Shown piece after piece: positions 1 to 8,117 of a DNA stretch of 17,052 nucleotides. A program made the translations under genes and the position numbers. The DNA comes from VGWB01 sp964480945. Its GTDB lineage: Bacteria > Bacteroidota > Ignavibacteria > UBA10030. The notes beneath the pieces were generated by a model, which searched no databases, was not told the origin of the DNA, and saw only the letters and a program-made list of their open reading frames with translations. The stretch lies in NCBI GenBank assembly GCA_964480945.1, contig CAYZRX010000082.1:1-17052 (forward strand), read 5' to 3'. Position 1 is the first letter of the stretch. Each line of letters opens with the position of its first letter.

Positions 1-501
1 CACGAAGAGATCGGCGCGAGGATGGTGAAGCCGATCTTCCGAAGGATGAAATTTCCTTTCGAATATCTCGAGTATGTCGAAAGACTGGTGCGCCTCCACC
101 TGAGGCCGATGGCGCTCGTCGACGAGGGGGTGACCGACTCGGCGGTGCGCCGTCTCCTGTTTGAGGGCGGCGAGGATGTCGATGATCTCATGAAGCTGTG
201 TCGGGCCGACATCACCTCCAAAAATCCGCAGTTGGTTGAACAGGTCAAAAGGAACTACGACAGTGTCGCAGAGAAAATGGCGGAGGTTGAGGAAAAAGAT
301 CGATGGCGGAGCTGGCAGCCGCCGGTCCGGGGCGATGAGATCATGCAAGTCTGCGGACTGGAGCCGGGGCCGCTCGTCGGGAGACTCAAAGATGAGATCA
401 CGAATGCGATCCTCGATGGTCGAATCGCCAACGAGCATGACGCTGCCCTGGAGTACTTGATGAAGATAAAGGATGAGATCATTCGCGGTCCTGCATCATA
501 A
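1..501 (+). CDS. cca: CCA-adding tRNA nucleotidyltransferase / poly(A) polymerase family, C-terminal part (5' end outside window)
   Basis: The frame is open from base 1 and starts with H-E-E-I-G-A-R-M, which fits the second half of the HD domain found in bacterial tRNA nucleotidyltransferases. It continues as an all-helical segment of the kind that binds the tRNA elbow in class II enzymes (for example V-x-R-L-V-R-L-H-L-R-P around residues 27-37, and a C-terminal L-K-D-E-I-x-N-A-I-L-D-G-R-I-x-N motif). Family members add or repair the 3' CCA of tRNA in the cytoplasm. About 166 residues are visible; the nucleotidyltransferase head and N-terminal HD residues lie upstream of the window, so CCA-adding versus poly(A) polymerase activity cannot be decided. 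The internal ATG at 22 is not the true start, because homology-like sequence continues upstream of it. The stop is followed by a possible terminator and a new transcription unit. Confidence 0.8.
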   Translation, partial: HEEIGARMVKPIFRRMKFPFEYLEYVERLVRLHLRPMALVDEGVTDSAVRRLLFEGGEDVDDLMKLCRADITSKNPQLVEQVKRNYDSVAEKMAEVEEKDRWRSWQPPVRGDEIMQVCGLEPGPLVGRLKDEITNAILDGRIANEHDAALEYLMKIKDEIIRGPAS

Positions 502-570
502 TGGAGTCGGTTAGCAGGGGCGCTGTCGGCCTTCCTGAGTCCCTCTCCTCATTGCAGAAGGATTGTTCTT

Positions 571-613
571 GAAGAGAACGGCCCGATCCGTCCGATTTCG
601 GCCGTTTCTTCTC
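571..613 (+). terminator. possible Rho-independent terminator after the tRNA nucleotidyltransferase gene
   Basis: AACGGCC (577-583) pairs perfectly with GGCCGTT (600-606) across a 16-base loop. It is followed by a pyrimidine-rich TCTTCTC (607-613) rather than a clean T-run. Pairing can extend weakly on the outside (GAAGAG with CTTCTC, with mismatches). It lies between the stop at 501 and the next gene at 732, where a terminator is expected. The loop is large and the tail is not a pure T-run, so this is only plausible. Confidence 0.35.
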
Positions 614-731
614 AGAAATGCTCAGATTTCCTGAAACTTTGTTATGTTTTCGCCGTCTATATCGTAGTGACTCTGAAAGTAGACACCGAATTAATTTTCC
701 GTTTTTTCCCACCATTTTTGGAGATCCTCGC

Positions 732-2090
732 ATGAAGAAGTTGGCAGTCATCGCGACGCTGGGCATCATTTTCATTTCAGGGTTGTTTGGACAGGAGACG
801 AAACAGCCTGCGAAAGTGCTCACGTTGAGCAGGGCGATTGAGGTCGCTCTGGAACAGAACGTCCCTTTGAAGCAGGCAGAGAACAACGCACAGGCAGCAG
901 AGAGTGGCGTGCTCACCGCGTATGGTACGTACCTCCCGTCCTTGAGTGCGAGCGGCAGCTGGACGCGGCAGCAGACCGAGCGGTCTGCTACGACGCAGTT
1001 GATCGGAGGCCAGCCGATCCAACTACCGGCTTCCTCGAGTACGACGAGTAACTTCTCGACCGGCATCTCGGCCAGCTATACAGTCTTCGACGGTTTCAAC
1101 CGGGAAGCGAACTTCAACCGTGCTATGTCAACTGCCTCATCTGCAGAGTTGACAGCCGGTTGGACTCGCCGCGGAACCGTCTTTCAGGTGCAGAGCGCCT
1201 ATTTGGCAGTCCTGCGGAATGAGCAGCTCGTGAAGGTGACCGAGGAAAATTTGAAGCGGGACCAGCGACAGCTCGAGCGCATCACAGAGTCAAACCGCGT
1301 CGGCGCATTGTCGATCGGCGATGTCTATCGCCAGCAATCGGTCGTGGCGCAAGATGAGTTGAGTCTCATCAGTGCCCAGAACACGTATGACAAGTCCGTC
1401 GCGAGCCTTCTGGCGACGGTCGGACTCGATGTCTCGGAGAACTACCAGATTGCCGACCCGTCGGTGCCGTCGGAGATTTCGCAAGCGGACCTCAATGCCG
1501 CAGATGCGAAGGTCAACAGTTTCGCAGACATGCGCCAACGCGCGCTGATCCTGCGACCCGACTATCAAAGTGCGACCGAAAACCTGAGCGCAGCTCAGTC
1601 GGGCGTGACGGCAGCGTGGAGCGGATACGTACCCAGCGTGCGAGCGTTCGGCGGCTACAGCATGTCAAACACGGAGCTCAGCAGGCTCTCCGACAGCAAA
1701 GGGCTCCAATGGGGGGTGAGTATTTCATGGAACCTGTTCGACCGCTTTCAGACGAATCTCAACATCCAAAACGCTTCGATCACCGAGAGGAATGCTGAGT
1801 TAAATCTGCTGCAAGCTCAGAGGAACGTGAGCATTGACGTCAAGAACGCGCTGCTCGATCTCGGGGCGGCACGGAAACAATACGAGGTGAGCGTCAAGGG
1901 CCTGCAGTCGGCGGAGCAGGACCGCAAGGTCGCCGAGGAGAAGTACAACCTCGGCTCCGGTACCTTGCTTGACCTCCTGACTGCGAACGCGGCGTACGTG
2001 AACGCGCAGGTGAACAAAGTGATGGCGACGTACAATTACATCACGGCGAACCGCAATCTCGACTATGTAACCGGCGAGAAGAACTACTAA
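732..2090 (+). CDS. TolC-family outer membrane efflux protein
   Basis: A 452-residue exported protein with a Sec signal peptide (M-K-K-L-A-V-I-A-T-L-G-I-I-F-I-S-G, likely cleaved near G-L-F-G-Q). It contains two outer membrane efflux protein repeats, each with long amphipathic helices and Q/N/A-rich heptads, and near the C terminus the G-S-G-T-L-L-D-L-L-T-A-N motif typical of TolC homologues. TolC proteins form trimeric channels across the outer membrane and periplasm. The frame is open from 618, but the ATG at 732 is preferred: GGAG lies 8 bases upstream (720-723) and the signal peptide starts there; the 38 extra residues look unlike protein. The adaptor gene starts 38 bases downstream, so this is the first gene of an export operon. 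The substrate is not predictable from this protein. Confidence 0.93.
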   Translation: MKKLAVIATLGIIFISGLFGQETKQPAKVLTLSRAIEVALEQNVPLKQAENNAQAAESGVLTAYGTYLPSLSASGSWTRQQTERSATTQLIGGQPIQLPASSSTTSNFSTGISASYTVFDGFNREANFNRAMSTASSAELTAGWTRRGTVFQVQSAYLAVLRNEQLVKVTEENLKRDQRQLERITESNRVGALSIGDVYRQQSVVAQDELSLISAQNTYDKSVASLLATVGLDVSENYQIADPSVPSEISQADLNAADAKVNSFADMRQRALILRPDYQSATENLSAAQSGVTAAWSGYVPSVRAFGGYSMSNTELSRLSDSKGLQWGVSISWNLFDRFQTNLNIQNASITERNAELNLLQAQRNVSIDVKNALLDLGAARKQYEVSVKGLQSAEQDRKVAEEKYNLGSGTLLDLLTANAAYVNAQVNKVMATYNYITANRNLDYVTGEKNY

Positions 2091-2128
2091 GAGAAATGAA
2101 ACGACCAAACCGCAAGGAGTGAGTTTCA

Positions 2129-3403
2129 ATGGCTAACAATACAAAGAAGTCAAAGAAGAAGATCATCATCTTCTCGATCATCGGGGTGGTGCTGGTGGTC
2201 TTGGTGCTGCTGGTCATCCTTGGCAGCAAGCGAGAACCTGTCATTACCATCCAGACGGAGAAGATACAACGCCGCACAATCACCCAGCTCGTCTCGGCCA
2301 CGGGGAAGATCCAGCCGGAGACCCAGGTAAAGATCAATGCCGAGGTCAGCGGCGAAGTCATCGGTCTCCCAGTGAAGGAAGGCGACCGCGTCAAGAAGGG
2401 GCAGCTCTTGGTGCGCATCAAACCGGACGCGTATCAGGCTCAATTGGACCGCGCAGAGGCATCGCTCCGGTTCAATCAGGCGAGCCTCACGAAAGCCGAC
2501 GCGGACTACAAGCGGGCCGCCGAGCTCTATTCGAAGAAACTCAACGCCGATTCGGACATGGACCTCGCGAAGGCGAACTATCAGAGCGCCAAAGCCTCCT
2601 ACGATCAGTCGGCAGCGTCGCTCAAGGAGGCGAGGGAAACGCTCGCAAAGACGCTCATTTACTCACCGATGGACGGCGTCGTCAGCCAGCGCCTCGCCGA
2701 AATCGGCTGGCGCGTCAGCGGCAGCACGTTTACGCAGGGGACGGAGTTGATGACCATTGCGGACCTCTCCCGGATGGAGGGTCGAGTCGATGTCGGTGAG
2801 AACGACGTTGTTCTGGTTGCGTTGGGCGACACGGCCCGCGTCGAGGTTGACGCGTATCCCGATCGCAAATTTGTCGGGACCGTGACGCGGGTCGCGAACA
2901 CTGGTACGACGCGAGGGGCCGGCTCACAGGATGAAGTGACGAACTTCGAAGTCCGAGTTCTTGTCCCCGCGCCTCCGGGCGTCTACTTTCGTCCCGGGAT
3001 GTCGATGACCGCGGACATCGAAACGGAAACCCGCAGAAATGTGCTTGCGGTCCCGATCCAGTCCGTTACAGTGCGAATCCCGAAGGGTCAGGAAAAGAAG
3101 GTGGAGGGGCCCCAGGAAGGGGAAGCACAGATGTCTGCCAGCAAGGCTAAGCAAAAGGAAGAGGATAAGCTTGAAGAGGTCGTGTTCATCGCTGACAACG
3201 GTGTTGTGAAGACGGTGCCCGTCAAGCGAGGCATCAGCGATGACAACTACGTTGAAGTCAAGGGCGAGAACCTCGAAGGCTCGGAGGTCGTTTCAGGGTC
3301 CTTCAAGGCGATCAACCGTGACTTGCAGGACGGTTCGAAGGTGAAGGTCGAGAACAAAGCGCAGGCCGCCACAGGTGCTGTGGCAACGACGGAGCAGCGG
3401 TAG
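2129..3403 (+). CDS. MacA-like periplasmic adaptor (HlyD / membrane fusion protein)
   Basis: A 424-residue adaptor linking inner-membrane MacB-type permeases to the TolC-like channel. It shows a lysine-rich N terminus, one membrane anchor at about residues 11-32, the first lipoyl half-motif (V-S-A-T-G-K-I-Q-P-E, about 55-64, then A-E-V-S-G-E-V, 71-77), an alanine-rich coiled-coil hairpin at about 103-175, and the second lipoyl half (Y-S-P-M-D-G-V-V, 178-185). The beta-barrel part includes Y-F-R-P-G-M-S-M (286-293), followed by a membrane-proximal domain. AAGGAG at 2114-2119 lies 9 bases before the ATG. A lysine/glutamate-rich insert at about 318-350 interrupts the C-terminal beta domain and is unusual in length and charge. 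The next gene begins 3 bases after its stop, so translation is probably coupled. Confidence 0.92.
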   Translation: MANNTKKSKKKIIIFSIIGVVLVVLVLLVILGSKREPVITIQTEKIQRRTITQLVSATGKIQPETQVKINAEVSGEVIGLPVKEGDRVKKGQLLVRIKPDAYQAQLDRAEASLRFNQASLTKADADYKRAAELYSKKLNADSDMDLAKANYQSAKASYDQSAASLKEARETLAKTLIYSPMDGVVSQRLAEIGWRVSGSTFTQGTELMTIADLSRMEGRVDVGENDVVLVALGDTARVEVDAYPDRKFVGTVTRVANTGTTRGAGSQDEVTNFEVRVLVPAPPGVYFRPGMSMTADIETETRRNVLAVPIQSVTVRIPKGQEKKVEGPQEGEAQMSASKAKQKEEDKLEEVVFIADNGVVKTVPVKRGISDDNYVEVKGENLEGSEVVSGSFKAINRDLQDGSKVKVENKAQAATGAVATTEQR

Positions 3404-3406
3404 ACG

Positions 3407-4369
3407 ATGAAATCGATCGCCGCGCTGTGGCTTTGTCTGCTGCTCGCGATCCCGTTTTCACTGATCGCGCAGACGCTTGAGGAGGGGATAGCGCTTTCCA
3501 ACGACAGGAAGCTCGAAGAGGCGAAGAAAGTCTTCGAGGCGGTGATCAAGAACGACGAGAAGAACGCTGAGGCGCATTATCGCCTGGGGAGAATCTACTT
3601 GAGCCGTTCGTTCAGAAACGAGGATGAGGCAGTCGAACAGATGGAGCGGGCTGTGGAAATCGATCCCACGGACGCCGACTACCAGTACGGTCTCGGTGCG
3701 GCGTACGGGATGAAGGCGCAGAACGCCGGGATCCTGAAGCAGGCGTTCCTCGCGCCGAAGGTGAGAAAGGCATTCGAGAGAGCCGTCGCGCTGAATCCAC
3801 GGCACTTCGACGCTCGAGCGGGTCTGGCTCAATACTACTTCCGGGCCCCCGGTATCCTGGGCGGCGATGAGGAGAGGGCATGGCTGGAGGCCGACACGAT
3901 GATCGCCCTGGATGAGGTGCGCGGCAGAGCGTTCAAGGCGAGGTTGCTCGAGAGCGAGAAAAAATCCCGGGAAGCGGAGGAGGAGTACAAGACGCTCCTC
4001 GCTCATCAACCGGAGAACTGGCGGGCATGGCAGGCAGCGGGCGCGTACTACCTTCGGAGGGGAACGGCGGATGATGCCATCGTCTGCTTCACAAAATATA
4101 CAGAGTTGCGGCCCGATACGGCGCATTCATTCTATCTGCTCGCCTGGGCCTACCTGCAGAAGAAAGACGCAGAGAAAGCCATCGCAGAGGTGAAGAAATC
4201 TATCGCGCTGGATGCCGACTATTCCCCCGCTTTCAATGTGCTGGCTCAGGCGTACGAGTTGAAAGGGCAGAAGGCAGAGGCGCGTGAGAACTATGCGCGC
4301 GTGCTGAAGAGTGATCTGAGCCCGGATCAGCGCAGGAACATCGAACAGAAAATCAAGGAACTCGAATAA
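3407..4369 (+). CDS. exported tetratricopeptide-repeat protein inside the efflux operon
   Basis: A 320-residue protein with a signal peptide (M-K-S-I-A-A-L-W-L-C-L-L-L-A-I-P-F-S, cleavage near I-A-Q), followed almost entirely by tetratricopeptide repeats. Clear repeat helices occur around residues 30-80 (A-K-K-V-F-E-A-V-I-K-N-D, A-E-A-H-Y-R-L-G-R-I-Y), then 75-115, 125-165 and three more to the C terminus (A-F-N-V-L-A-Q-A-Y-E-L-K-G). TPR solenoids bind peptides or partner proteins; after export this one would lie in the periplasm. It sits 3 bases after the adaptor and 21 bases before the ATPase gene, so it belongs to the transcription unit. A periplasmic scaffold or cargo-binding part of the exporter is an inference from position. 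There is no strong ribosome site (GGAG is 12 bases upstream), consistent with coupling to the adaptor gene. Confidence 0.85.
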   Translation: MKSIAALWLCLLLAIPFSLIAQTLEEGIALSNDRKLEEAKKVFEAVIKNDEKNAEAHYRLGRIYLSRSFRNEDEAVEQMERAVEIDPTDADYQYGLGAAYGMKAQNAGILKQAFLAPKVRKAFERAVALNPRHFDARAGLAQYYFRAPGILGGDEERAWLEADTMIALDEVRGRAFKARLLESEKKSREAEEEYKTLLAHQPENWRAWQAAGAYYLRRGTADDAIVCFTKYTELRPDTAHSFYLLAWAYLQKKDAEKAIAEVKKSIALDADYSPAFNVLAQAYELKGQKAEARENYARVLKSDLSPDQRRNIEQKIKELE

Positions 4370-4390
4370 CCAACCCGGAGGAAGATCGGA

Positions 4391-5113
4391 ATGTCCACGG
4401 TCATCAGGCTCAACAACATCACCAAGATCTACCACGTCGGATCGGAGGACGTGCACGCTCTGCAGGATATCACGATAGAGATCGGCAAGAATGAGTACCT
4501 GGCAATTATGGGGCCGTCCGGATCCGGGAAGTCGACGCTGATGAATATCATCGGATGCCTGGATACACCGACGTCAGGGCTGTACGAGCTGAACGGCATC
4601 AACGTCAGCGAAATGAACGACAACCAGCTGGCGAAGATCCGGAACAAGGAGATCGGCTTTGTGTTCCAGACCTTCAATTTGCTCGCGCGTTCGGATGTGC
4701 TCCATAACGTCGAGCTCCCGCTGATCTATGGAGGCATCGGCTCGGCCGAAAGGAAGAAGATGGCCAGAGAGGCGATCGGGAGGGTCGGTCTGACGGAACG
4801 CATTCACCACAAACCCAACGAGCTTTCAGGTGGGCAGAGACAGCGCGTTGCCATTGCACGCTCCCTCGTTACCCAGCCGTCGATCCTTCTTGCAGACGAG
4901 CCGACAGGAAACCTCGACAGCAAGACGGGCGATGAGATCATGGCGTTGTTCGACAAGCTGCAGAAAGAAGGGAACACGATCATCCTGGTGACGCACGAGG
5001 AGTACATCGCAGAGCACGCGGACCGGATCATCCGTCTGCGGGACGGAATCATCGAAAGTGACGAGCTCGTTCAGAACAAGAGAATTGCCAATCATACAGA
5101 GGTATCGGCCTAA
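4391..5113 (+). CDS. MacB/LolD-type ABC transporter ATP-binding protein
   Basis: A 240-residue nucleotide-binding subunit with every expected motif: Walker A G-P-S-G-S-G-K-S-T at 41-49, Q-loop glutamine at 93, signature L-S-G-G-Q at 145-149, Walker B I-L-L-A-D-E at 165-170, D-loop N-L-D-S at 174-177 and H-loop histidine 202. The composition matches the MacB/LolD/FtsE branch (T-F-N-L-L after the Q-loop; A-D-E-P-T-G-N-L-D-S). It would energise the two following permeases from the cytoplasmic side by mechanotransmission. GGAGG at 4377-4381 is 9 bases before the ATG. Its TAA overlaps the next ATG by one base (TAATG), so the permease is translationally coupled. Lipoprotein sorting (LolD) and small-molecule or peptide export (MacB) cannot be separated from this subunit; the TolC and MacA neighbours favour export. 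Confidence 0.95.
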   Translation: MSTVIRLNNITKIYHVGSEDVHALQDITIEIGKNEYLAIMGPSGSGKSTLMNIIGCLDTPTSGLYELNGINVSEMNDNQLAKIRNKEIGFVFQTFNLLARSDVLHNVELPLIYGGIGSAERKKMAREAIGRVGLTERIHHKPNELSGGQRQRVAIARSLVTQPSILLADEPTGNLDSKTGDEIMALFDKLQKEGNTIILVTHEEYIAEHADRIIRLRDGIIESDELVQNKRIANHTEVSA

Positions 5114-6342
5114 TGCGGTTCGTATTCAGTGAACTACGAGAAGGCCTGCTGATCGCTTTTCAGGCGGTCAGGGCCAACAAGATGCGGTCGATCCTGACGA
5201 CCCTCGGCATCGTCATCGGCATCGTCTCTGTAACGCTGATGGGAACTGCCATCGAGGGCCTCGACCGGGCATTCAACAAGAGTATACAGTCGATCGGCGC
5301 CGACGTTCTGTACGTGCAGAAGTGGCCATGGGGAGGGGGTCAGGACTGGTGGGTGATTCGAAACCGGCGTAATATCAGCATCAAGCAGGCGAAGGCAATA
5401 GAGCGACAAGCGGAGCTTGTGAACGCTGTCTCACCGGTCGCCGGCACTTCGAGACAGGTAAAGTACAAGCGGCTTTACGTGGACGCCGTCACCATTATTG
5501 GAACGGGTGCGGATTTCCTGCGGGTCAATGGAGTGAACATCGCACTGGGGAGGTTTTTCACCGCCGCGGAGGCTGATGGCGGGAGGCCTGTTTGTGTTCT
5601 CGGGTCTGAGGTTTCTGCCAGTCTCTTTCCGAACGAGACCCCTCTCGGAAAGACCGTGAAGCTAGGAGCCTACCCCTACAGAGTTCTCGGGGTCCTGGAG
5701 AAGCAAGGGAGTTTCCTCGGCCTCGAGAGTCTCGACAATCGAGCCTACGTCCCGATCAACCGGTTCTTTAAGGAGTTTGCCAGCCGCCGCACGGGCATTT
5801 CAATTCTTGTCAAAGCCAGCTCTCTGCCGGATTTGGACGAGACCAAGGAAGAGGTCCGGGGCATCATGCGAAAGGCGCGCGGCCTCAACCCGAAGCAGCC
5901 GGATGACTTTGCCATCAATCAGCAAGAGATCCTGATTCAGACCTTCAACACGATCGGCGTGGTGATCGCCACTGTGGGACTCTTCATCACCGGCCTGTCG
6001 TTGTTTGTCGGCGGGATAGGGATCATGAACATCATGTTCGTCTCTGTGACAGAGCGAACGAAAGAGATCGGCGTCCGCATGGCCATCGGGGCGCCCCGCA
6101 GGTCGATCCTTCAGCAGTTCTTGCTGGAATCGGCATCGCTCTGCCTGATGGGCGGAATCATCGGTTTGATGATTGCATTCCCCCTCAGCCTTATCATTGA
6201 TCAGGTTTTGCCGACCGCCATGCCGCTCAGCATCATCGGGGTTGCTCTCCTGGTGTCGGTCTTCGTCGGTGTTGTGTCGGGTTTGTTGCCAGCGTACCGG
6301 GCTTCGCGGCTCGATCCGGTTGACGCACTGCGGTATGAATGA
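5113..6342 (+). CDS. MacB/FtsX-type ABC permease, first copy
   Basis: A 409-residue permease with one N-terminal membrane helix (about 27-48, after R-A-N-K-M-R-S-I-L-T-T-L-G), a periplasmic MacB core-like domain of about 220 residues, and an FtsX-like C-terminal domain of three helices. The conserved I-G-I-M-N-I-M-F-V-S-V-T-E-R-T-K-E-I-G-V-R motif lies after the second helix, and the protein ends with P-A-Y-R-A-S-R-L-D-P-V-D-A-L-R-Y-E. In this family the permease does not conduct substrate through the membrane; it transmits ATPase motion to the periplasm to push substrate into the MacA/TolC tunnel. Unlike E. coli MacB the ATPase is a separate polypeptide. The start overlaps the ATPase stop (TAATG). 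It pairs with the non-identical permease that follows. Confidence 0.94.
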   Translation: MRFVFSELREGLLIAFQAVRANKMRSILTTLGIVIGIVSVTLMGTAIEGLDRAFNKSIQSIGADVLYVQKWPWGGGQDWWVIRNRRNISIKQAKAIERQAELVNAVSPVAGTSRQVKYKRLYVDAVTIIGTGADFLRVNGVNIALGRFFTAAEADGGRPVCVLGSEVSASLFPNETPLGKTVKLGAYPYRVLGVLEKQGSFLGLESLDNRAYVPINRFFKEFASRRTGISILVKASSLPDLDETKEEVRGIMRKARGLNPKQPDDFAINQQEILIQTFNTIGVVIATVGLFITGLSLFVGGIGIMNIMFVSVTERTKEIGVRMAIGAPRRSILQQFLLESASLCLMGGIIGLMIAFPLSLIIDQVLPTAMPLSIIGVALLVSVFVGVVSGLLPAYRASRLDPVDALRYE

Positions 6343-6379
6343 TATTTTTCATCTTCACTTTCACTTCTGAGCGAGTTCT

Positions 6380-7612
6380 ATGCAATTCAGTGAAATCATC
6401 AAAATCGCGTTGGCTGCAATCAGAGCCAACAAGCTCCGTTCGACCCTCACTCTGCTTGGCGTCGTCGTGGGCGTCTTTTCGATCATTGGTGTGATGACCG
6501 CTGTGCAGGTGCTGCAGAACAGCATCGAGTCCGGGTTGAGCGGACTCGGGGCAAACACGTTTCAGATTCAGAAATTTCCTGCATTATTCACCGGTGGTCA
6601 CAACCAATGGATGAAATACCGCAACCGAAAGGACATTACGCTGGAACAATCGGAGGAAGTGGCTCAACGAATAACCCTGGCGGAGTTTGTGGGGATTGAA
6701 GGATCGCGCGGGGGCCAAACTGTCCAGGCGATCAGCGGCGAGAAGACGAATCCGAACGTCAGCGTCATGGGAGAGACGCCGGACGGTCTGCCGACGAACA
6801 ACTGGACCGTCGGCGAAGGGCGGGGTTTCAACGCGAACGATGAACGACTCGCGGGAAGCGTCGTCATTCTCGGTCAGGACGTCGTGACGAAGGTCTTCCC
6901 GCTCGGCGGTGCTATGGGCTCGGACGTTAAGATTAGGGGGGATCGTTACCGCGTCATCGGGATATTCGAAAAAAGGGGGGCGGCTTTCGGGGGCAACAAC
7001 GACAACTTCGTCGCCATACCGTTGAGCACGTTCTTGAACAAGTTCGGCAGTCATCGATCGCTCCACATCATGATCAAGGCAAAAAGTCCGGAGGTGTACG
7101 ATAACTGTGTCGAGCAGGCGCGGTTGATACTGCGGACGGCGCGCAAAGTCCCGCCGGGAGCAGAAGATGATTTCGAGATCTTCTCGAACGACTCGTTGAT
7201 CGGGACTTTCAACGAGTTCACGCTCTACGTCAAACTCGGCATCGGGTTTATCAGTTTTATAGCGCTTCTGGCTGCCGGCGTCGGGATCATGAATATCATG
7301 CTTGTCTCCGTCACCGAGCGAACGAAGGAGATCGGGCTGCGCAAGTCCATCGGCGCGCGGAAGCGGAATATCCTCAGTCAATTCATCACGGAATCGATCG
7401 TCCTCTGCCAGATCGGCGGTATCGTGGGCATCGGATTGGGGGTCCTTGGCGGTAACCTCGCTGCGATCGCTTTCTCGATCCCGCCCGCCTTCCCGCTTGA
7501 CTGGGCCCTTATCGGTTTTGCCCTCTGCGCGTTCATCGGTCTGATCTTCGGCGTTTACCCGGCATGGAAGGCGGCCAACCTCGACCCGATCGAGGCGCTG
7601 AGGTACGAGTAG
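6380..7612 (+). CDS. MacB/FtsX-type ABC permease, second copy
   Basis: A 410-residue permease with the same architecture as the preceding gene: first helix around residues 25-45 (R-A-N-K-L-R-S-T-L-T-L-L-G), a periplasmic MacB-type domain, three C-terminal helices, the motif I-M-N-I-M-L-V-S-V-T-E-R-T-K-E-I-G-L-R and the C-terminal D-P-I-E-A-L-R-Y-E. The two copies match strongly at the ends and much less in the periplasmic domain, as expected for an old duplication whose products form a heterodimer served by one ATPase. The intergenic gap is 37 bases with two TTCACT hexamers (6354-6365) and only a weak GAGCGAG ribosome site. It is the last gene of the operon and is followed 24 bases later by the long hairpin terminator. 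Confidence 0.94.
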   Translation: MQFSEIIKIALAAIRANKLRSTLTLLGVVVGVFSIIGVMTAVQVLQNSIESGLSGLGANTFQIQKFPALFTGGHNQWMKYRNRKDITLEQSEEVAQRITLAEFVGIEGSRGGQTVQAISGEKTNPNVSVMGETPDGLPTNNWTVGEGRGFNANDERLAGSVVILGQDVVTKVFPLGGAMGSDVKIRGDRYRVIGIFEKRGAAFGGNNDNFVAIPLSTFLNKFGSHRSLHIMIKAKSPEVYDNCVEQARLILRTARKVPPGAEDDFEIFSNDSLIGTFNEFTLYVKLGIGFISFIALLAAGVGIMNIMLVSVTERTKEIGLRKSIGARKRNILSQFITESIVLCQIGGIVGIGLGVLGGNLAAIAFSIPPAFPLDWALIGFALCAFIGLIFGVYPAWKAANLDPIEALRYE

Positions 7613-7636
7613 AATCCACGTCTGTTGTTGAAACAA

Positions 7637-7686
7637 GAAGGCCGAACGTCCTCCGGTGAATCGACTCACCGTGGCGTTCGGCCTTC
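7637..7686. terminator. two-tier bidirectional terminator hairpin between convergent operons
   Basis: GAAGGCCGAACG (7637-7648) is the exact reverse complement of CGTTCGGCCTTC (7675-7686), a perfect 12-bp outer stem. Inside it, CGGTGA (7654-7659) pairs with TCACCG (7666-7671) around a 6-base loop, so the RNA folds as two stacked stems separated by an internal loop. On the plus strand the stem is followed by AACCTTTT; on the minus strand the tail reads TTGTTTC. It lies 24 bases after the plus-strand permease stop and 23 bases after the minus-strand response-regulator stop, so it can end both transcripts. Confidence 0.85.
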
Positions 7687-7709
7687 AACCTTTTATGCTC
7701 TTCAGCGAG

Positions 7710-8090
7710 TCAGTTTCCTTTCGCGAGGATCTCGACGACCTTTGCGTGGAGTTCCTCCACATCGAATGGCTTTGTCATATACTCCACGACATGCAGTTCC
7801 TTTGCGCGCTCGAAGGATGACCGATCGTCCATGATCGTCAGGAAAATGACCGGAATATTCCTGAGATGCTGGTTCTTCCGTATCGCCTCGACCATTTCGA
7901 AACCGTCCATCGGGCCCATTTTCACGTCGGAGATGATAATGTCCGGCACGTAGTGAGCCAGAACAGACAGTGCCTCGACGCCGTTTGAAGCGACGCGGAC
8001 TTCGTATCCCTCGTCTCTGAAGTAGGACTCCACGATCCCGATCAACTCCTTTTCATCCTCTACCAGCAAGAGCTTGTTTTTCCCTGTCAT
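7710..8090 (-). CDS. receiver-only response regulator
   Basis: A 126-residue stand-alone CheY-like receiver domain. The acidic pair is E11/D12, the phospho-acceptor is D55 (I-I-I-S-D-V-K-M), the switch threonine is T85 (V-I-F-L-T) and the invariant lysine is K107 (M-T-K-P-F). All phosphorylation residues are present, so it should be phosphorylatable. There is no output domain, so it must act by protein contact or in a phosphorelay. AGGGAG lies a few bases before the ATG. It starts 27 bases downstream of the Rossmann-fold gene on the same strand and is probably co-transcribed with it. No histidine kinase is in the window. Confidence 0.92.
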   Translation of the reverse strand: MTGKNKLLLVEDEKELIGIVESYFRDEGYEVRVASNGVEALSVLAHYVPDIIISDVKMGPMDGFEMVEAIRKNQHLRNIPVIFLTIMDDRSSFERAKELHVVEYMTKPFDVEELHAKVVEILAKGN

Positions 8091-8117
8091 GGCGGCTCCC
8101 TTTCAATTGGCTCGTGA

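Noticed and set aside
618..731. 38-codon N-terminal extension of the TolC-like protein
   Set aside because: The extension is unlike protein and would bury the signal peptide; the ATG at 732 has GGAG at good spacing.
479..1066. Minus-strand open frame of 195 codons opposite the TolC gene
   Set aside because: Lies antisense to well-supported coding sequence, lacks any domain or ribosome site, and has a composition typical of shadow frames.
6343..6379. TTCACT tandem pair between the two permease genes as a heptamer array
   Set aside because: Only two 6-base units are exact and no 7-base register is kept; too short to support a repeat family.
6584..7669. 361-codon minus-strand frame opposite the second permease
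   Set aside because: It is rich in R, D and E with no recognised domain, is fully antisense to a strong permease gene, and runs through the terminator hairpin.
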